A stretch of 41,170 bases of DNA from Rhodothermales bacterium. Its GTDB lineage: Bacteria > Bacteroidota > Rhodothermia > Rhodothermales > JAHQVL01. Of this stretch, positions 15,929 through 23,638 are shown piece after piece (position 1 is the first letter of the stretch; the number at the start of each line of letters is the position of its first letter). The stretch is taken from assembly GCA_034439735.1 (NCBI GenBank), contig JAWXAX010000075.1:1-41170 (forward strand), read 5' to 3'. Below the pieces are notes generated by a model that saw nothing but the letters and a program-made list of their open reading frames with translations, ran no database searches and was not told where the DNA came from. The translations under genes and the position numbers were made by a program.

Positions 15929-18064
15929 CTAGCGTGCCAGCGGGTCGGGGCGGAGCTGGAATTTCATCACCTTGCTGGGCGTCCCTTTGCCGCCTTCCAT
16001 GTGAAACGGCGCGCGGGTGCTGATGGTGGTCCAGATACCGCGGCCTTTCCAGCCGGCGTCGGCGTCGTCGATACGGCCATCCATCCATTTTGTATAATAC
16101 CCGAGCGGATAGGGTACGCGCATGACGACCCATTCACCGTCCTTGAGGGCGAGCAGGCCTTCGGAGGCGTTGCCCGTGTTGATGGGGACGTTTTCGCCGA
16201 GGCCGAGGGTATTAAACTGGTCGACCCACGTATAGTAGCTCGCTTCGGCGCTGCCGGCGTAGTCGACCCCGCCGATCTGCGGCAACGGTTCGGCAAAGAA
16301 CTCCCAGCCTTCAGGGCAATGCTGGCCGGTAGCGGTGGGGCCGTTGAGCGCGCCGGTGCACTTGCGGCGGTCGAAGCTGGCGAGATGCCCACTGGCCAGC
16401 GCCACCCAGGCGACGCCGTTGCGGTCGACGTCCATCCCACGGGGCGACCATCCCACGACGGGCTCTCCGTTGTCATCCAGTGGCAGTTCAAAGCGTTCGG
16501 CCAGGGCCGTGTGCGTCGGGTCGGTGCCGGGGTTGAGGCGAACGACAGAGCCGGGGTAGCCCAGCGACGAGGCCCAGACGGAGCCGTCGGTGGCCGGCGA
16601 GACGGCGTAAAAGCCCGACGTGATCCGCATGTCCTTGTTCGGATCCACGGGCTGGTTGGGTTCTATCCAGGCATCCCGCTGTCCGTTGCCGTTGGTATCC
16701 AGGATGAGGGGTGTCCATCCCTGGGCGGCCATTTCGTCACCCGTTTCGTCGAACAACTTTCGGTTGAGCCAGCCCACGACCTGCCCTCCGCCGCTTGTCC
16801 ACAACGTGTGGTTTTCGTCCTCGGCGAACATCAGGTGGTGGGTGCTGAAGCAGGTGCCCACGTGCGTGAGTTGCTCGGTGGCGGGGTCGTACACGGCCAG
16901 GTGCCGGCCGGCGCGATTCACCGGAAACACCTTCGCGGAGGGGTGATCCGAGCCCTCTTTGCAGACGTCCGGGTTATCGGGCGGGCGGACGGTGGCGGTG
17001 AGCCACACGCGGCCGCGTTCGTCGAGCATCGGGTTGTGGACGTTGGTCTTGCTGTCCCACAACACGTCATCTTCCCAATAGGGTGAGGGTTCGAGCATCT
17101 CCGGGCCGGAGGAAGGCATCGTGGCGGGGTCGCGGACGGTGAGGGGGATTCGGCTGGCCGCGTTGGTCATCGGGTCGACGACCGGGATATAATCCGAGCT
17201 CAACTCCAATGCGCCGTAGACCGGTCCGTTGGCGTTGACCGTCGGGTCCCGCCGGTCAGTGGAGACGACGTCGTGGAGGTAGTGCTTCGGGTCAGCCCAG
17301 TCCCACTGAGTAATAACGATGTTGCGTTCGACGCCCTCCGGGCGGGGCGGCGTCTCCGGGACATCGCCGGCGGCGATCCGGTCGGTCCAGTCGGCAAACA
17401 TCTCCAACACTCGGTCGCTACCCAGGGAAGCGACGGTGCTCGTCATCTGGCCACCGGCCTGGCCGGACTTGAGCCGGCGTTCCCAGGCCTGTTCAGTCGT
17501 CGGGTGCTCCGGAAATGCAGGGTGGAAGGACCGCGTCCCGATGCTGCCCAGGGCGTGGCAGGCCGTGCAGGTGCCGGACTTGACGGTGCGCAGGAAGTCG
17601 GCCTGCGTTTTTAGATTCGGCGACAGGCCGTTACCCTCTGGCCCGGTGCCCGGGAAGTCGGTTCTGGGGGGTACTTCCAGCAACGAGAGCCAGTAGCCGG
17701 CCGGGTAATAGTGTGCGGCAGCGCGCTCGTCCGGCGCGGGCACCGCCTGGAGGTCGAGCGCCCGGCCCGGCTGCGCCTGGACCTTCGGGGAGTCGGTCAA
17801 TCCGTAACCACGGACCCATACGTCGTACGTGGCGGCCGGCAGCTCGGGCAGCACGTACCGCCCCTCATCGTCCGTGACGACGATCTTGGCGAAGGTAGTA
17901 GCCAACTCCTCCGTTTCGGCGATCACCCATACGCCGGCTTCGGGACCGTTCGGCCCGGTGACGACGCCTTCGATCACGTCATCCGGATGCTCGGGCGCAC
18001 AGCCGCCCAGAGCCAATAGGGTGAGAAGAAGGTAGGGGAGAAGCGGATGTGATCGGATCTGCAT
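15929..18064 (-). CDS. lipoprotein with carboxypeptidase-regulatory-like domain, c-type heme motif and propeller-like region
   Basis: The start is the ATG before a lipoprotein signal (hydrophobic 8-20, lipobox ALGGC with Cys22), giving 711 residues; an upstream in-frame start lacks such a signal directly after it. Residues 28-105 form a carboxypeptidase-regulatory-like Ig sandwich (GVVTGPNGPEAGVWVIAE, YVLPELPAATYDVWVRGYGL). CTACH at 166-170 is a single c-type heme-binding motif inside a small helical domain (to about 245). The remaining 450 residues carry recurrent strands with Trp/Gly/Asp (for example RVWLTATV, GSVWASSLG, GVAWVALASG), as in a six- or seven-bladed propeller. It may be an extracytoplasmic electron-transfer or oxidase subunit. 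No dehydrogenase or cytochrome partner is adjacent. Function is inferred from domains only. Confidence 0.85.
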   Translation of the reverse strand: MQIRSHPLLPYLLLTLLALGGCAPEHPDDVIEGVVTGPNGPEAGVWVIAETEELATTFAKIVVTDDEGRYVLPELPAATYDVWVRGYGLTDSPKVQAQPGRALDLQAVPAPDERAAAHYYPAGYWLSLLEVPPRTDFPGTGPEGNGLSPNLKTQADFLRTVKSGTCTACHALGSIGTRSFHPAFPEHPTTEQAWERRLKSGQAGGQMTSTVASLGSDRVLEMFADWTDRIAAGDVPETPPRPEGVERNIVITQWDWADPKHYLHDVVSTDRRDPTVNANGPVYGALELSSDYIPVVDPMTNAASRIPLTVRDPATMPSSGPEMLEPSPYWEDDVLWDSKTNVHNPMLDERGRVWLTATVRPPDNPDVCKEGSDHPSAKVFPVNRAGRHLAVYDPATEQLTHVGTCFSTHHLMFAEDENHTLWTSGGGQVVGWLNRKLFDETGDEMAAQGWTPLILDTNGNGQRDAWIEPNQPVDPNKDMRITSGFYAVSPATDGSVWASSLGYPGSVVRLNPGTDPTHTALAERFELPLDDNGEPVVGWSPRGMDVDRNGVAWVALASGHLASFDRRKCTGALNGPTATGQHCPEGWEFFAEPLPQIGGVDYAGSAEASYYTWVDQFNTLGLGENVPINTGNASEGLLALKDGEWVVMRVPYPLGYYTKWMDGRIDDADAGWKGRGIWTTISTRAPFHMEGGKGTPSKVMKFQLRPDPLAR

Positions 18065-18264
18065 GGCGTTAAGGCGCACAAACGGGCCGAAGTAGGTGGA
18101 TGGGAGGGGCGGAATCGCACGGATTTCGCGCGATGTTTGACAAAATGGACGATCCAGACTATACCTGAAGGTAGCCGCAGGGCGGATGAGTAACAAGCGT
18201 CTTCGCCCCGCCGGCTCGTCGATATCCTCGCCCATTCTATTTCCAAGTAATCGCTGTACCTGGC
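18065..18264. other. divergent intergenic region
   Basis: This 200-nt gap lies between the heme lipoprotein gene and the PAS remnant. It has a non-coding-looking frame antisense to the PAS gene start. No hairpin or repeat stands out, and no promoter can be placed. Confidence 0.35.
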
Positions 18265-19162
18265 ATGGCCCGTCCTACCATCTCTCCGCTCAACAAAGCC
18301 CGCGACTTCTTCTTCTCTGAACTTTTATTCTCGGTTACGGATAAACGCGGCATCATCGAGTTCGGCAACGATGTCTTCGCACGGATCGCCGGCTATTCGC
18401 TGAAGGAGATGGTGGGTGAGCCTCATAACATCATCCGTCATTCGGACATGCCACGGGCGGTGTTCAAGGTGTTATGGGACTACCTGGAGGCCGGCCAGAC
18501 GATCGTCGCTCAATGCCGAGATCGCCTCCAACCACCTCGGTGAGCGGGGGCTAGCGCTGGCGGAGATTGCCGGCCAGATGAGCGCCCAGACCGCTGCCAG
18601 GATTGGTTTGATCGGCTCGCTCCACAGCTCGATTTTCGACCTCCAGGGGCCGCTGCTCCGGTTGGTGTTCGACGTGCTCGTCGCCACCCTCGACATTGAA
18701 ATGGCCAACCTGTTCCTCGACGAAGTAACGGCCGTTGGAGACGGTGTGGAAGAAATCCTGGAGGAAGACGATCAGATGACGGGGTACATCACGATGCTCG
18801 TCCATCTATTTGATGTACGGGCGGAAACGCTTATCCCCAACCTGATCGATATCAGCGGCCGGCTGCAAACGATTCGCGACCTTCTCTCCCGCCTCCAGCG
18901 GTATATGCGGATGCTGAGCGTCGTCCAGATTTCGGGCCAGGTCGAGGCCGCGCGTATCCCGGATTCGTTAAACTTCTCCGCCATCTTCGAGGAAGTACTC
19001 AGCCAGCTCAACCAGGCCAACCGGCAGGTGAACGGCTTTGGTAAACTCGTGTCCGATCGGCTACGGGAGAATGCGGCCGTGCCGGAATCCGCCCAGGGGC
19101 TGGGAACGCTGCTCGTCCATACGCGCGAAACTACCGCGGCGCTAACACCGGCTCCGGCGTGA
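18265..19162 (+). pseudogene. PAS-domain sensor broken by an out-of-frame internal deletion
   Basis: The first frame encodes an Aer-like PAS domain (SVTDKRGIIEFGNDVFARIAGYSLKEMVGEPHNIIRHSDMPRAVF, then VLWDYLEAGQTIVA) and ends within about 14 residues in nonsense (QCRDRLQPPR) at 18543. The next frame resumes at about 18512 with LNAEIASNHLGERGLALAEIA and continues as a helical, coiled-coil-rich C-terminal half to 19162, with hydrophobic heptads and long leucine-rich helices. The PAS fold's second half and linker, which would normally follow QTIVA, are missing. The junction therefore joins the two halves one frame apart. The parent would have been a PAS sensor with a helical signalling domain of methyl-accepting type. 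It is judged inactive; re-initiation of the second half is possible but untested. Confidence 0.75.
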
Positions 19163-19263
19163 AGCCGTCCTACCCGGGCCTCAACGGCTCCACCGCTACC
19201 CGCCCAACGCACCCCTCCGCCCCGCCGCATGTCTCGGTCCCCTAGAGGTATTTTGAGTCGCCG

Positions 19264-19283
19264 GCAGACAATAACGTGTCTGC
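19264..19283 (+). promoter_or_regulatory. hairpin in the cold-shock gene leader
   Basis: Arms GCAGACA and TGTCTGC enclose a 6-nt loop, about 150 nt upstream of the cold-shock start. Cold-shock mRNAs often carry long structured leaders, and the 268-nt gap from 19163 to 19430 would allow one. No Bacteroidota-type promoter (TTTG and TAnnTTTG) could be placed with confidence. Confidence 0.4.
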
Positions 19284-19430
19284 GCCGAACTTTGCTAAGT
19301 GATGTGGGTTGATAGGTCCGAGTTATACCAACAACACTTCGCTGGCACGACACATTAGGACCCCTCGTAAGGCTTACTTCAGGACTCTCTTGTTAAACGC
19401 GCTCAGTGACGAAACGAAACAAACACGACA

Positions 19431-19640
19431 ATGGCAGACGGTAAAGTAAAGTGGTTCAACACCGAAAAAGGTTTCGGATTCATCGAACCGAGCGACGGGA
19501 GCAAGGACATCTTCGTTCACCGTAACAACGTGGAAGGCCTCGGCTGGGACGACGGCCTTCGCGATGGCGAAGAAGTAACCTACGAAGTGGAGCGCACGCC
19601 GAAAGGCCTCAGCGCAGCCAACGTAAAGCGTGTACGTTAA
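19431..19640 (+). CDS. cold-shock protein, single CSD
   Basis: The 69-residue product is a CspA-type cold-shock domain. RNP1 is KGFGFIEP (13-20) and RNP2 is DIFVHRNNV (26-34), with the start GKVKWFNTEKG. It binds single-stranded RNA or DNA and melts structure at low temperature or during growth shifts. The first codons follow an A-rich stretch (aacaaacacgaca) instead of a Shine-Dalgarno sequence, typical of this phylum. A strong terminator follows 44 nt after the stop. Whether it is cold-induced or constitutive cannot be read. Confidence 0.95.
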   Translation: MADGKVKWFNTEKGFGFIEPSDGSKDIFVHRNNVEGLGWDDGLRDGEEVTYEVERTPKGLSAANVKRVR

Positions 19641-19683
19641 CACGACCCGTTGGCGGGGTTAACGCCTCGCATTTCTGGTTTCC

Positions 19684-19717
19684 AAAAAAGCCTGGCCGAT
19701 TCGGTCAGGCTTTTTTT
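19684..19717 (+). terminator. intrinsic terminator of the cold-shock gene
   Basis: The stem GCCTGGCCGA/TCGGTCAGGC (one G-T pair) is followed by seven T. A run of six A precedes the stem, so it could also stop transcription from the opposite direction. Confidence 0.9.
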
Positions 19718-19794
19718 GTGTGCATCCGGCAAAATCTGTATGAGGGTCGCCGCCATAGACCACCTACGCTGTTACCCGAAACGGCAGAGATCGG

Positions 19795-20013
19795 CGCGGC
19801 ACGCAGGACATACTCATCCGGGATAGGCCGGTAAAAGAATTTGTCGACGCCCTCGTAAAAGCCGGCCAACGGGTGCAGTACGTGCAGGTGGGCGGCGGCG
19901 GCCATGCTTTTTTCGATTGGAAGCTGGACCAGCGAACGAAGGATACCTTCCACCAGTACGGCGTTTACTACGCGGCGGGGATGAAGGCGTTTTTTGCGTC
20001 GGTGCTGCTGTAG
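19795..20013 (+). pseudogene. C-terminal remnant of an alpha/beta hydrolase
   Basis: Reading the plus strand gives RRGTQDILIRDRPVKEFV, then DALVKAGQRVQYVQVGGGGHAF, FDWKLDQRTKDTF and HQYGVYYAAGMKAFFASVLL before a TAG stop at 20011. This is the C-terminal third of a dienelactone-hydrolase/S9-like enzyme: the GTxD segment that would hold the catalytic acid and the GGGHAFFDW histidine. No start or nucleophile Ser region precedes it; upstream is the cold-shock terminator and DNA without coding character. It is therefore a 5'-truncated gene fragment, next to a palindrome island. Confidence 0.7.
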
Positions 20014-20543
20014 CTGCAGGAGTAGTTCCGAAAGCACGTATCAGACGCAAAAACCCTCCAGATGATCGTCTGCCATCGGCATGACCCTATGTGTCGGGCG
20101 TACTGGCTTGGTTTGGGTCCGTACGGACACGCCATGGCGTGTCCCTTCCACGCTCCGAAGCATTGTCATGACCGATAGGAATGCCTCAAAAGCCTGTCAT
20201 GGTGAGCCTTCGATCGATATCGATCGAAGTGTCGAACCACCTCAAGGAGCGACCGCGCTTCGATCCATTCGTGGTGCTGCCGCGTCAGTAAGTCTCCCCG
20301 CCTCCGAGGGGGCAGATTTTCGATAACTTGCGATTGCCATCCAGTAGAGACGCTCCTGTGGAGCGTATCAGCGAGGTTTACGCATTCCAGAACGGGTTCC
20401 GGTAACCTTCAGTAGACGCTCCACAGGAGCGTCTCTACGACCTTTATATTAACAGACGCCCCACTGGGGGCGTCTACATGTATCCTGTGGCGACCGCCCA
20501 GAGTAGACGCTTCACCCTTCTACCTTGCGAAGGCGTTTTGCCG
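20014..20543. repeat. island of palindromes with GTAG heads, REP-like
   Basis: Five near-perfect palindromes lie within about 350 nt. 20125-20144 has arms GGACACGCCA; 20208-20229 has arms CTTCGATCGAT; 20350-20366 has arms ACGCTCC with loop TGT; 20414-20434 has arms AGACGCTCC with loop ACA; 20454-20475 has arms AGACGCCCC with loop ACTG. GTAG precedes the third and fourth (20344, 20412) and is found reversed as CTAC after the fifth (20474-20477). A further GTAGACGC starts at 20503. The 21 nt at 20345-20365 and 20417-20437 are exact inverse complements of each other. GTAG-headed palindromes in inverted pairs match REP/BIME elements; no RAYT transposase is in the window. No gene is seen. Confidence 0.75.
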
Positions 20544-21359
20544 TCAGTCGCGTCGCAGCAGGAACAGCCGGAATTCGGATTCCGGTAGCACTTGCTGCTG
20601 GATGGCGCCCACCGTTCCATACGAGTCGTACAGACCGGCTTCATCCGTGAAGGCCCTCCCGATGATTTCCATGATGCCTGGAAACGTCGTACCGTCCGTT
20701 CGCCAGACCACCGTGCGTTGCGCGATCAGGCCAGGGAAGATGGAGGCGTCGATAAGGTCACCATTCATCTGGATGATGAGGCCCGGCGTCTCGGGCAACA
20801 GGTCGAAATCGGCGCCATGTCGGACAAGCTGCTCATCCAGGGAGATGGTGTGTTGGGAGGGGTCGAGGACAAAGCGGGCTGCAGTGTCGTCTACACTGAA
20901 ATCGACGACGATTTCCTCCGGGTAAGTGAGTTCCTGGCGCTGGACTATGATGGCGTACACCGTGAGGTTTACGCTGTCCTCGGGCGTGCTTGAGTGCTTT
21001 TCAGCTGTTGGCCGCAGAAAGGGATTGGGGCTACCCAGTGATGGCCAATAGGGCGATTCTGGAACCTGCAGGAGGTAAACCGTGGCCGTTAAGTCCTCGT
21101 CCACGAGCTGTTCGGTCGACGAACCATACCCTTTGGCTGAAATCCTGAATCGTTGGGATGGAAATCGACTCAGTGGAACGGCCAATTCCTGGTCGATGCT
21201 CAGGCGAGCGAACGGCGTGGGGGCTGCCGTAGAATCAAGGAGCACCGCCTCGTCGTAGGGACTGAGCGAGACGACGACTTGGGCCGGCGGTTTGTCAATG
21301 GCCGTGTCGCAGGAGGTCAAGACGAGCACCAGGCACGCGAGCAAACAAAATGATTTCAT
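20544..21359 (-). CDS. SPII lipoprotein of unknown function
   Basis: The 271-residue product has a short lipoprotein signal (MKSF then a hydrophobic stretch, lipobox VLTSC with Cys17) and a beta-rich mature part. Residues 27-85 look like an Ig-type or PEGA-like strand set (VVVSLSPYDEAVLL, RFRISAKGYGSSTEQLVDEDLTATVYLLQVP). A segment SLGSPNPFLRPTAE near 103-116 resembles the PNPF turn found in beta-sandwich modules of this phylum. It ends FRLFLLRRD. I do not recognise the family. The gene is flanked by the palindrome island and the RelB/YafQ remnant, so it may be accessory. It stands alone on its strand. Confidence 0.75.
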   Translation of the reverse strand: MKSFCLLACLVLVLTSCDTAIDKPPAQVVVSLSPYDEAVLLDSTAAPTPFARLSIDQELAVPLSRFPSQRFRISAKGYGSSTEQLVDEDLTATVYLLQVPESPYWPSLGSPNPFLRPTAEKHSSTPEDSVNLTVYAIIVQRQELTYPEEIVVDFSVDDTAARFVLDPSQHTISLDEQLVRHGADFDLLPETPGLIIQMNGDLIDASIFPGLIAQRTVVWRTDGTTFPGIMEIIGRAFTDEAGLYDSYGTVGAIQQQVLPESEFRLFLLRRD

Positions 21360-21633
21360 GATGTTGACCGGTTTATGGAGGAGTTTCAGAAACCCGTATC
21401 AACGATCATGGAAAATGTGTAAAGTTAATGGGATATGCTGGCCGATAACACAGGGAGTTTCAACGTTGTTTCCGGACGCGTCATCGCAGAGACTCTCGGC
21501 CAATACCCTGGGTGGCGCAGTGTGCGTAGGGTTCAGATAACGTACGGTAGGAAGAAAACAGAGCCATGAAAGAAGGGAACCTTAAGGAGCATGCTGTATA
21601 TGCATTGTACGCACAAAGAAACGCACATGTACG
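21360..21633. other. intergenic region with a possible RelB operator
   Basis: This 274-nt gap separates the lipoprotein from the antitoxin gene. Its right end holds CATTGTAC (21603-21610) and GTACGATG (21629-21636), an 8-nt inverted pair with one mismatch around an 18-nt spacer; the right half overlaps the antitoxin ATG. RelB-type antitoxins autoregulate through palindromes near their start, so this is a candidate operator. The rest shows no gene or repeat. Confidence 0.4.
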
Positions 21634-21891
21634 ATGAGCAAGACCAGCACCATTTCAGCCCGAATCAATACGGACGACAAGCAGCGGGCAGAGGCCATAT
21701 TCAGCCAACTCGGAATTTCGGCTTCACAGGCTATTGCCATGTTCTACAAGCAAGTACATCTTCGAAATGGCATCCCTTTTCCTGTTGAGATTCCGAACAA
21801 GAAGACAAAGAAGGGGATTGCTGATGCGAAAACGGGCAAAGGGGATGTTTTTGATTCGACGGAAGCGTTGTTCGACGATCTGGGCTTGTAG
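21634..21891 (+). CDS. RelB/DinJ-family antitoxin
   Basis: The 85-residue product has the RelB/DinJ layout. An N-terminal ribbon-helix-helix (about 1-45: STISARINTDDKQRAEAIFSQLGISASQAIAMFYKQV) binds DNA as a dimer, and a basic then acidic C-terminal tail would wrap the toxin (PFPVEIPNKKTKKG, then FDSTEALFDDLGL). It is immediately followed by the YafQ-type gene, whose ATG directly adjoins the stop codon. The family pairs with YafQ. The antitoxin reads intact, but its toxin is frameshifted. Confidence 0.9.
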   Translation: MSKTSTISARINTDDKQRAEAIFSQLGISASQAIAMFYKQVHLRNGIPFPVEIPNKKTKKGIADAKTGKGDVFDSTEALFDDLGL

Positions 21892-22162
21892 ATGAAATCG
21901 ATTTGTCGCACCAATCAGTTTAAGAAAGACGTCCGTAAAGCCGAACGACGCGGCAAGAATTTGGAGAAGCTTAAAGAGGTTATTGTGCGGCTGTCTCAGG
22001 ACGAGGGATTGCCGATAGCCTGGCGCGACCACGAATTGACCGGCGAATGTAAAAGGAGTCCGCGACCTCCATATCGAGCCGGACTGGCTGGTGTTGTATG
22101 AAAATTCCTCAGAAGAATTGGTCTTGATCAGAACGGGGAGCCACGCAGATCTATTCGAATAG
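21892..22162 (+). pseudogene. YafQ-type mRNA interferase, frameshifted
   Basis: The first 55 or so codons give a normal YafQ start (TNQFKKDVRKAERRGKN, then LEKLKEVIVRLSQDEGLPIAWRDHELTGE). At the A4 run 22051-22054 the frame is lost, and the original frame ends at 22101. Skipping one base there restores the expected GVRDLHIEPDWLVLYENSSE, then ELVLIRTGSHADLFE, ending with a stop at 22160. This carries the conserved DLHIEPDW and RTGSHADLF motifs with the catalytic histidine. The codon before the run (TGT) stands where the family usually has Trp. A one-base insertion or a sequencing slip is likely; programmed frameshifting is a remote alternative. In its current form the toxin lacks its active site and is probably dead. 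Confidence 0.85.
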
Positions 22163-22225
22163 CTCGGATGGCAAAGATTGTGGTGTAAGGGGGGATATGC
22201 TCTCGTAGGACAATGGCTTCAATCC

Positions 22226-22261
22226 AAAAAAATGCCCTCCGAAAACATCGGAAGGCATTTT
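22226..22261 (-). terminator. intrinsic terminator of tRNA-Glu
   Basis: On the minus strand the stem AAAATGCC...GGCATTTT, with inner TCCGA/TCGGA pairs, ends in a run of seven T. It sits 8 nt beyond the tRNA 3' end. Confidence 0.9.
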
Positions 22262-22269
22262 GAACCGGG

Positions 22270-22342
22270 TACCGCGTACGGGATTCGAACCCGTGTTACC
22301 AGCGTGAGAGGCTAGCGTCCTGGACCCCTAGACGAACGCGGC
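22270..22342 (-). tRNA. tRNA-Glu (anticodon CTC)
   Basis: The minus strand folds as a 73-nt cloverleaf. Acceptor GCCGCGT pairs with ACGCGGT (first pair G-U). The D arm is GTCT...AGGAC, the anticodon stem CTAGC/GCTGG has the loop CTCTCAC giving anticodon CTC, and the T arm is ACGGG-TTCGAAT-CCCGT. It closely follows the E. coli tRNA-Glu pattern. It decodes GAG. CCA is not encoded. Its own intrinsic terminator follows, so it is probably a single transcription unit. Confidence 0.96.
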
Positions 22343-22388
22343 AAGTACTCCCCCACAACGCCGGCCCCGTCGCCATGTTTCGCGGGCC

Positions 22389-23456
22389 TCAGGGTATCGC
22401 GAGGGGTTCGAAAAACGCGACCACGCGGTCGAAGCTGCCAGTCATCTCCAGCGGATTGTGGCCCGCCCCGGGATAGATGTAGGACTCAAACGCCGGCGCC
22501 GTCCGCCCCAGCGCGGCCATCGCGTCGATCAGCGCCACGGCCTGGCTCACGTTGACCGTCACGTCCGCATCGCCGTGGTGGAGTTGGAGGCGGGGGAGGC
22601 GCTCGGCGAAGAGGACGGCAGAGCGACGAACCAGCTCGGGGCGCACGTCGGCGATGGTTATCTGTCCGTCCTTCAGCGGCTGGATGTAGGTCTCGTTGAG
22701 ATAGTCGAATCCCGGCAGATCGCGCGGGATGTCGAGCAGGGCGTCCGCCACGATCTCCTGCACGTACGGCCCGAAGAAGTCGGTCGGCCCGAAAAACGCC
22801 ACGATGCCGTCCAACCCGGGCCGGCGCGCGCCTAATAACAGCGCCACGCCGGCGCCTCGACTCAGGCCAAGAACGTTGATCTGACTGGTGTCGGCCAGTG
22901 GCGTGATGGCAGGCAGCGCCTCCAGCAGCGCCAGCGTGTCGTCCACGTCGCGATCGAGTGGGCTTGGCGGAGCGGTGGACAGGTACGTCACGCCGTTGAC
23001 GCCAAGTGGCTCGCTCCGGAACGACGGGGCGACGAACACGAACCGGTTGACCACCTGGTCGACCCCCACGGTCAGCAGTGCCAGCGTTTCGTCGATGTCC
23101 ACGCCGCCGTCCCCGGGATGGGTGTATAGGAAGACGGGCAGCGGACCTGTCGCGCCCAGGGGGACGGCTACGGCCGAATAGTGGATGCCCTGGTCGACCG
23201 TCTGGGCTACTACGTACAGGACGCTGAACGTGAACGGGGCCACCAGTACGGTGTCCTGCCGGACGATGGTCGCCTCTCCCGAAGAAACCGTTCTCCCGGC
23301 CCATTCCACTGATACCGCATCGATCTCCGCGCGTGTGGGCGGAGCAAAGAGTACATCCAGGTCCACCCCCTCGATCACGCGCTCGTCGCCCGGCGACATG
23401 GAGTCGCAGCCGGCCCAGATCAGAACAAGAAGAACGAGGCCGATTCGAAGGATCAT
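22389..23456 (-). CDS. alpha/beta hydrolase lipoprotein
   Basis: The start was chosen as the ATG of a lipoprotein signal (MILRIGLVLLVLIWAGC, Cys17), giving 355 residues; 14 further codons upstream add nothing typical. The catalytic domain has the S9/esterase-type pattern: oxyanion region PVFLYTHPGDGG (about 107-118), nucleophile elbow GLSRGAG with Ser199, an acid in HHGDADVTV (Asp296 or Asp298) and His333 in PGAGHNPLE. It should hydrolyse esters or peptides at the cell envelope, with unknown substrate. It is upstream of the tRNA on the same strand and diverges from the FecA-like receptor. Confidence 0.87.
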   Translation of the reverse strand: MILRIGLVLLVLIWAGCDSMSPGDERVIEGVDLDVLFAPPTRAEIDAVSVEWAGRTVSSGEATIVRQDTVLVAPFTFSVLYVVAQTVDQGIHYSAVAVPLGATGPLPVFLYTHPGDGGVDIDETLALLTVGVDQVVNRFVFVAPSFRSEPLGVNGVTYLSTAPPSPLDRDVDDTLALLEALPAITPLADTSQINVLGLSRGAGVALLLGARRPGLDGIVAFFGPTDFFGPYVQEIVADALLDIPRDLPGFDYLNETYIQPLKDGQITIADVRPELVRRSAVLFAERLPRLQLHHGDADVTVNVSQAVALIDAMAALGRTAPAFESYIYPGAGHNPLEMTGSFDRVVAFFEPLAIP

Positions 23457-23595
23457 GGGCGTTGAAAATGGCAGGCGATGACGATGGATCCTGTTCAATG
23501 GCCTTCCGACCGTCCCGTTCCGCGAAGACGAACACGGTACTCTTAACGATTATTTCGCGATTCGGCACTCCATAGGGCTGGACATCTGGCTTTTG

Positions 23596-23620
23596 TTTAT
23601 TTAGATTCGGTCTAAGTAAG
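23596..23620. promoter_or_regulatory. palindromic operator candidate upstream of the FecA-like receptor
   Basis: TTTATTTAGA and TCTAAGTAAG are inverted halves (8 of 10 positions match) around TTCGG, giving a TTAG-N7-CTAA core 19 nt before the receptor's ATG. DtxR/IdeR/MntR-type metalloregulators bind TTAG...CTAA palindromes, and iron repression would suit a FecA-like receptor. The regulator is not in the window, so the assignment is inferred. Confidence 0.5.
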
Positions 23621-23638
23621 CATAGCATATCCAAATCA

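Noticed and set aside
18265-18543. A free-standing short PAS protein of 92 residues
   Set aside because: The PAS fold is cut before its last strands and the missing C-terminal half of the gene follows in another frame, so a broken gene is the better reading.
20125-20480. CRISPR array in the palindrome island
   Set aside because: The units are palindromes of differing sequence with irregular spacing; there are no identical repeats with equal-length spacers.
22048-22056. Programmed +1 frameshift producing full-length YafQ
   Set aside because: AAA-AGG could slip, but there is no stimulatory structure or family precedent I know, and loss of a toxin frame is common.
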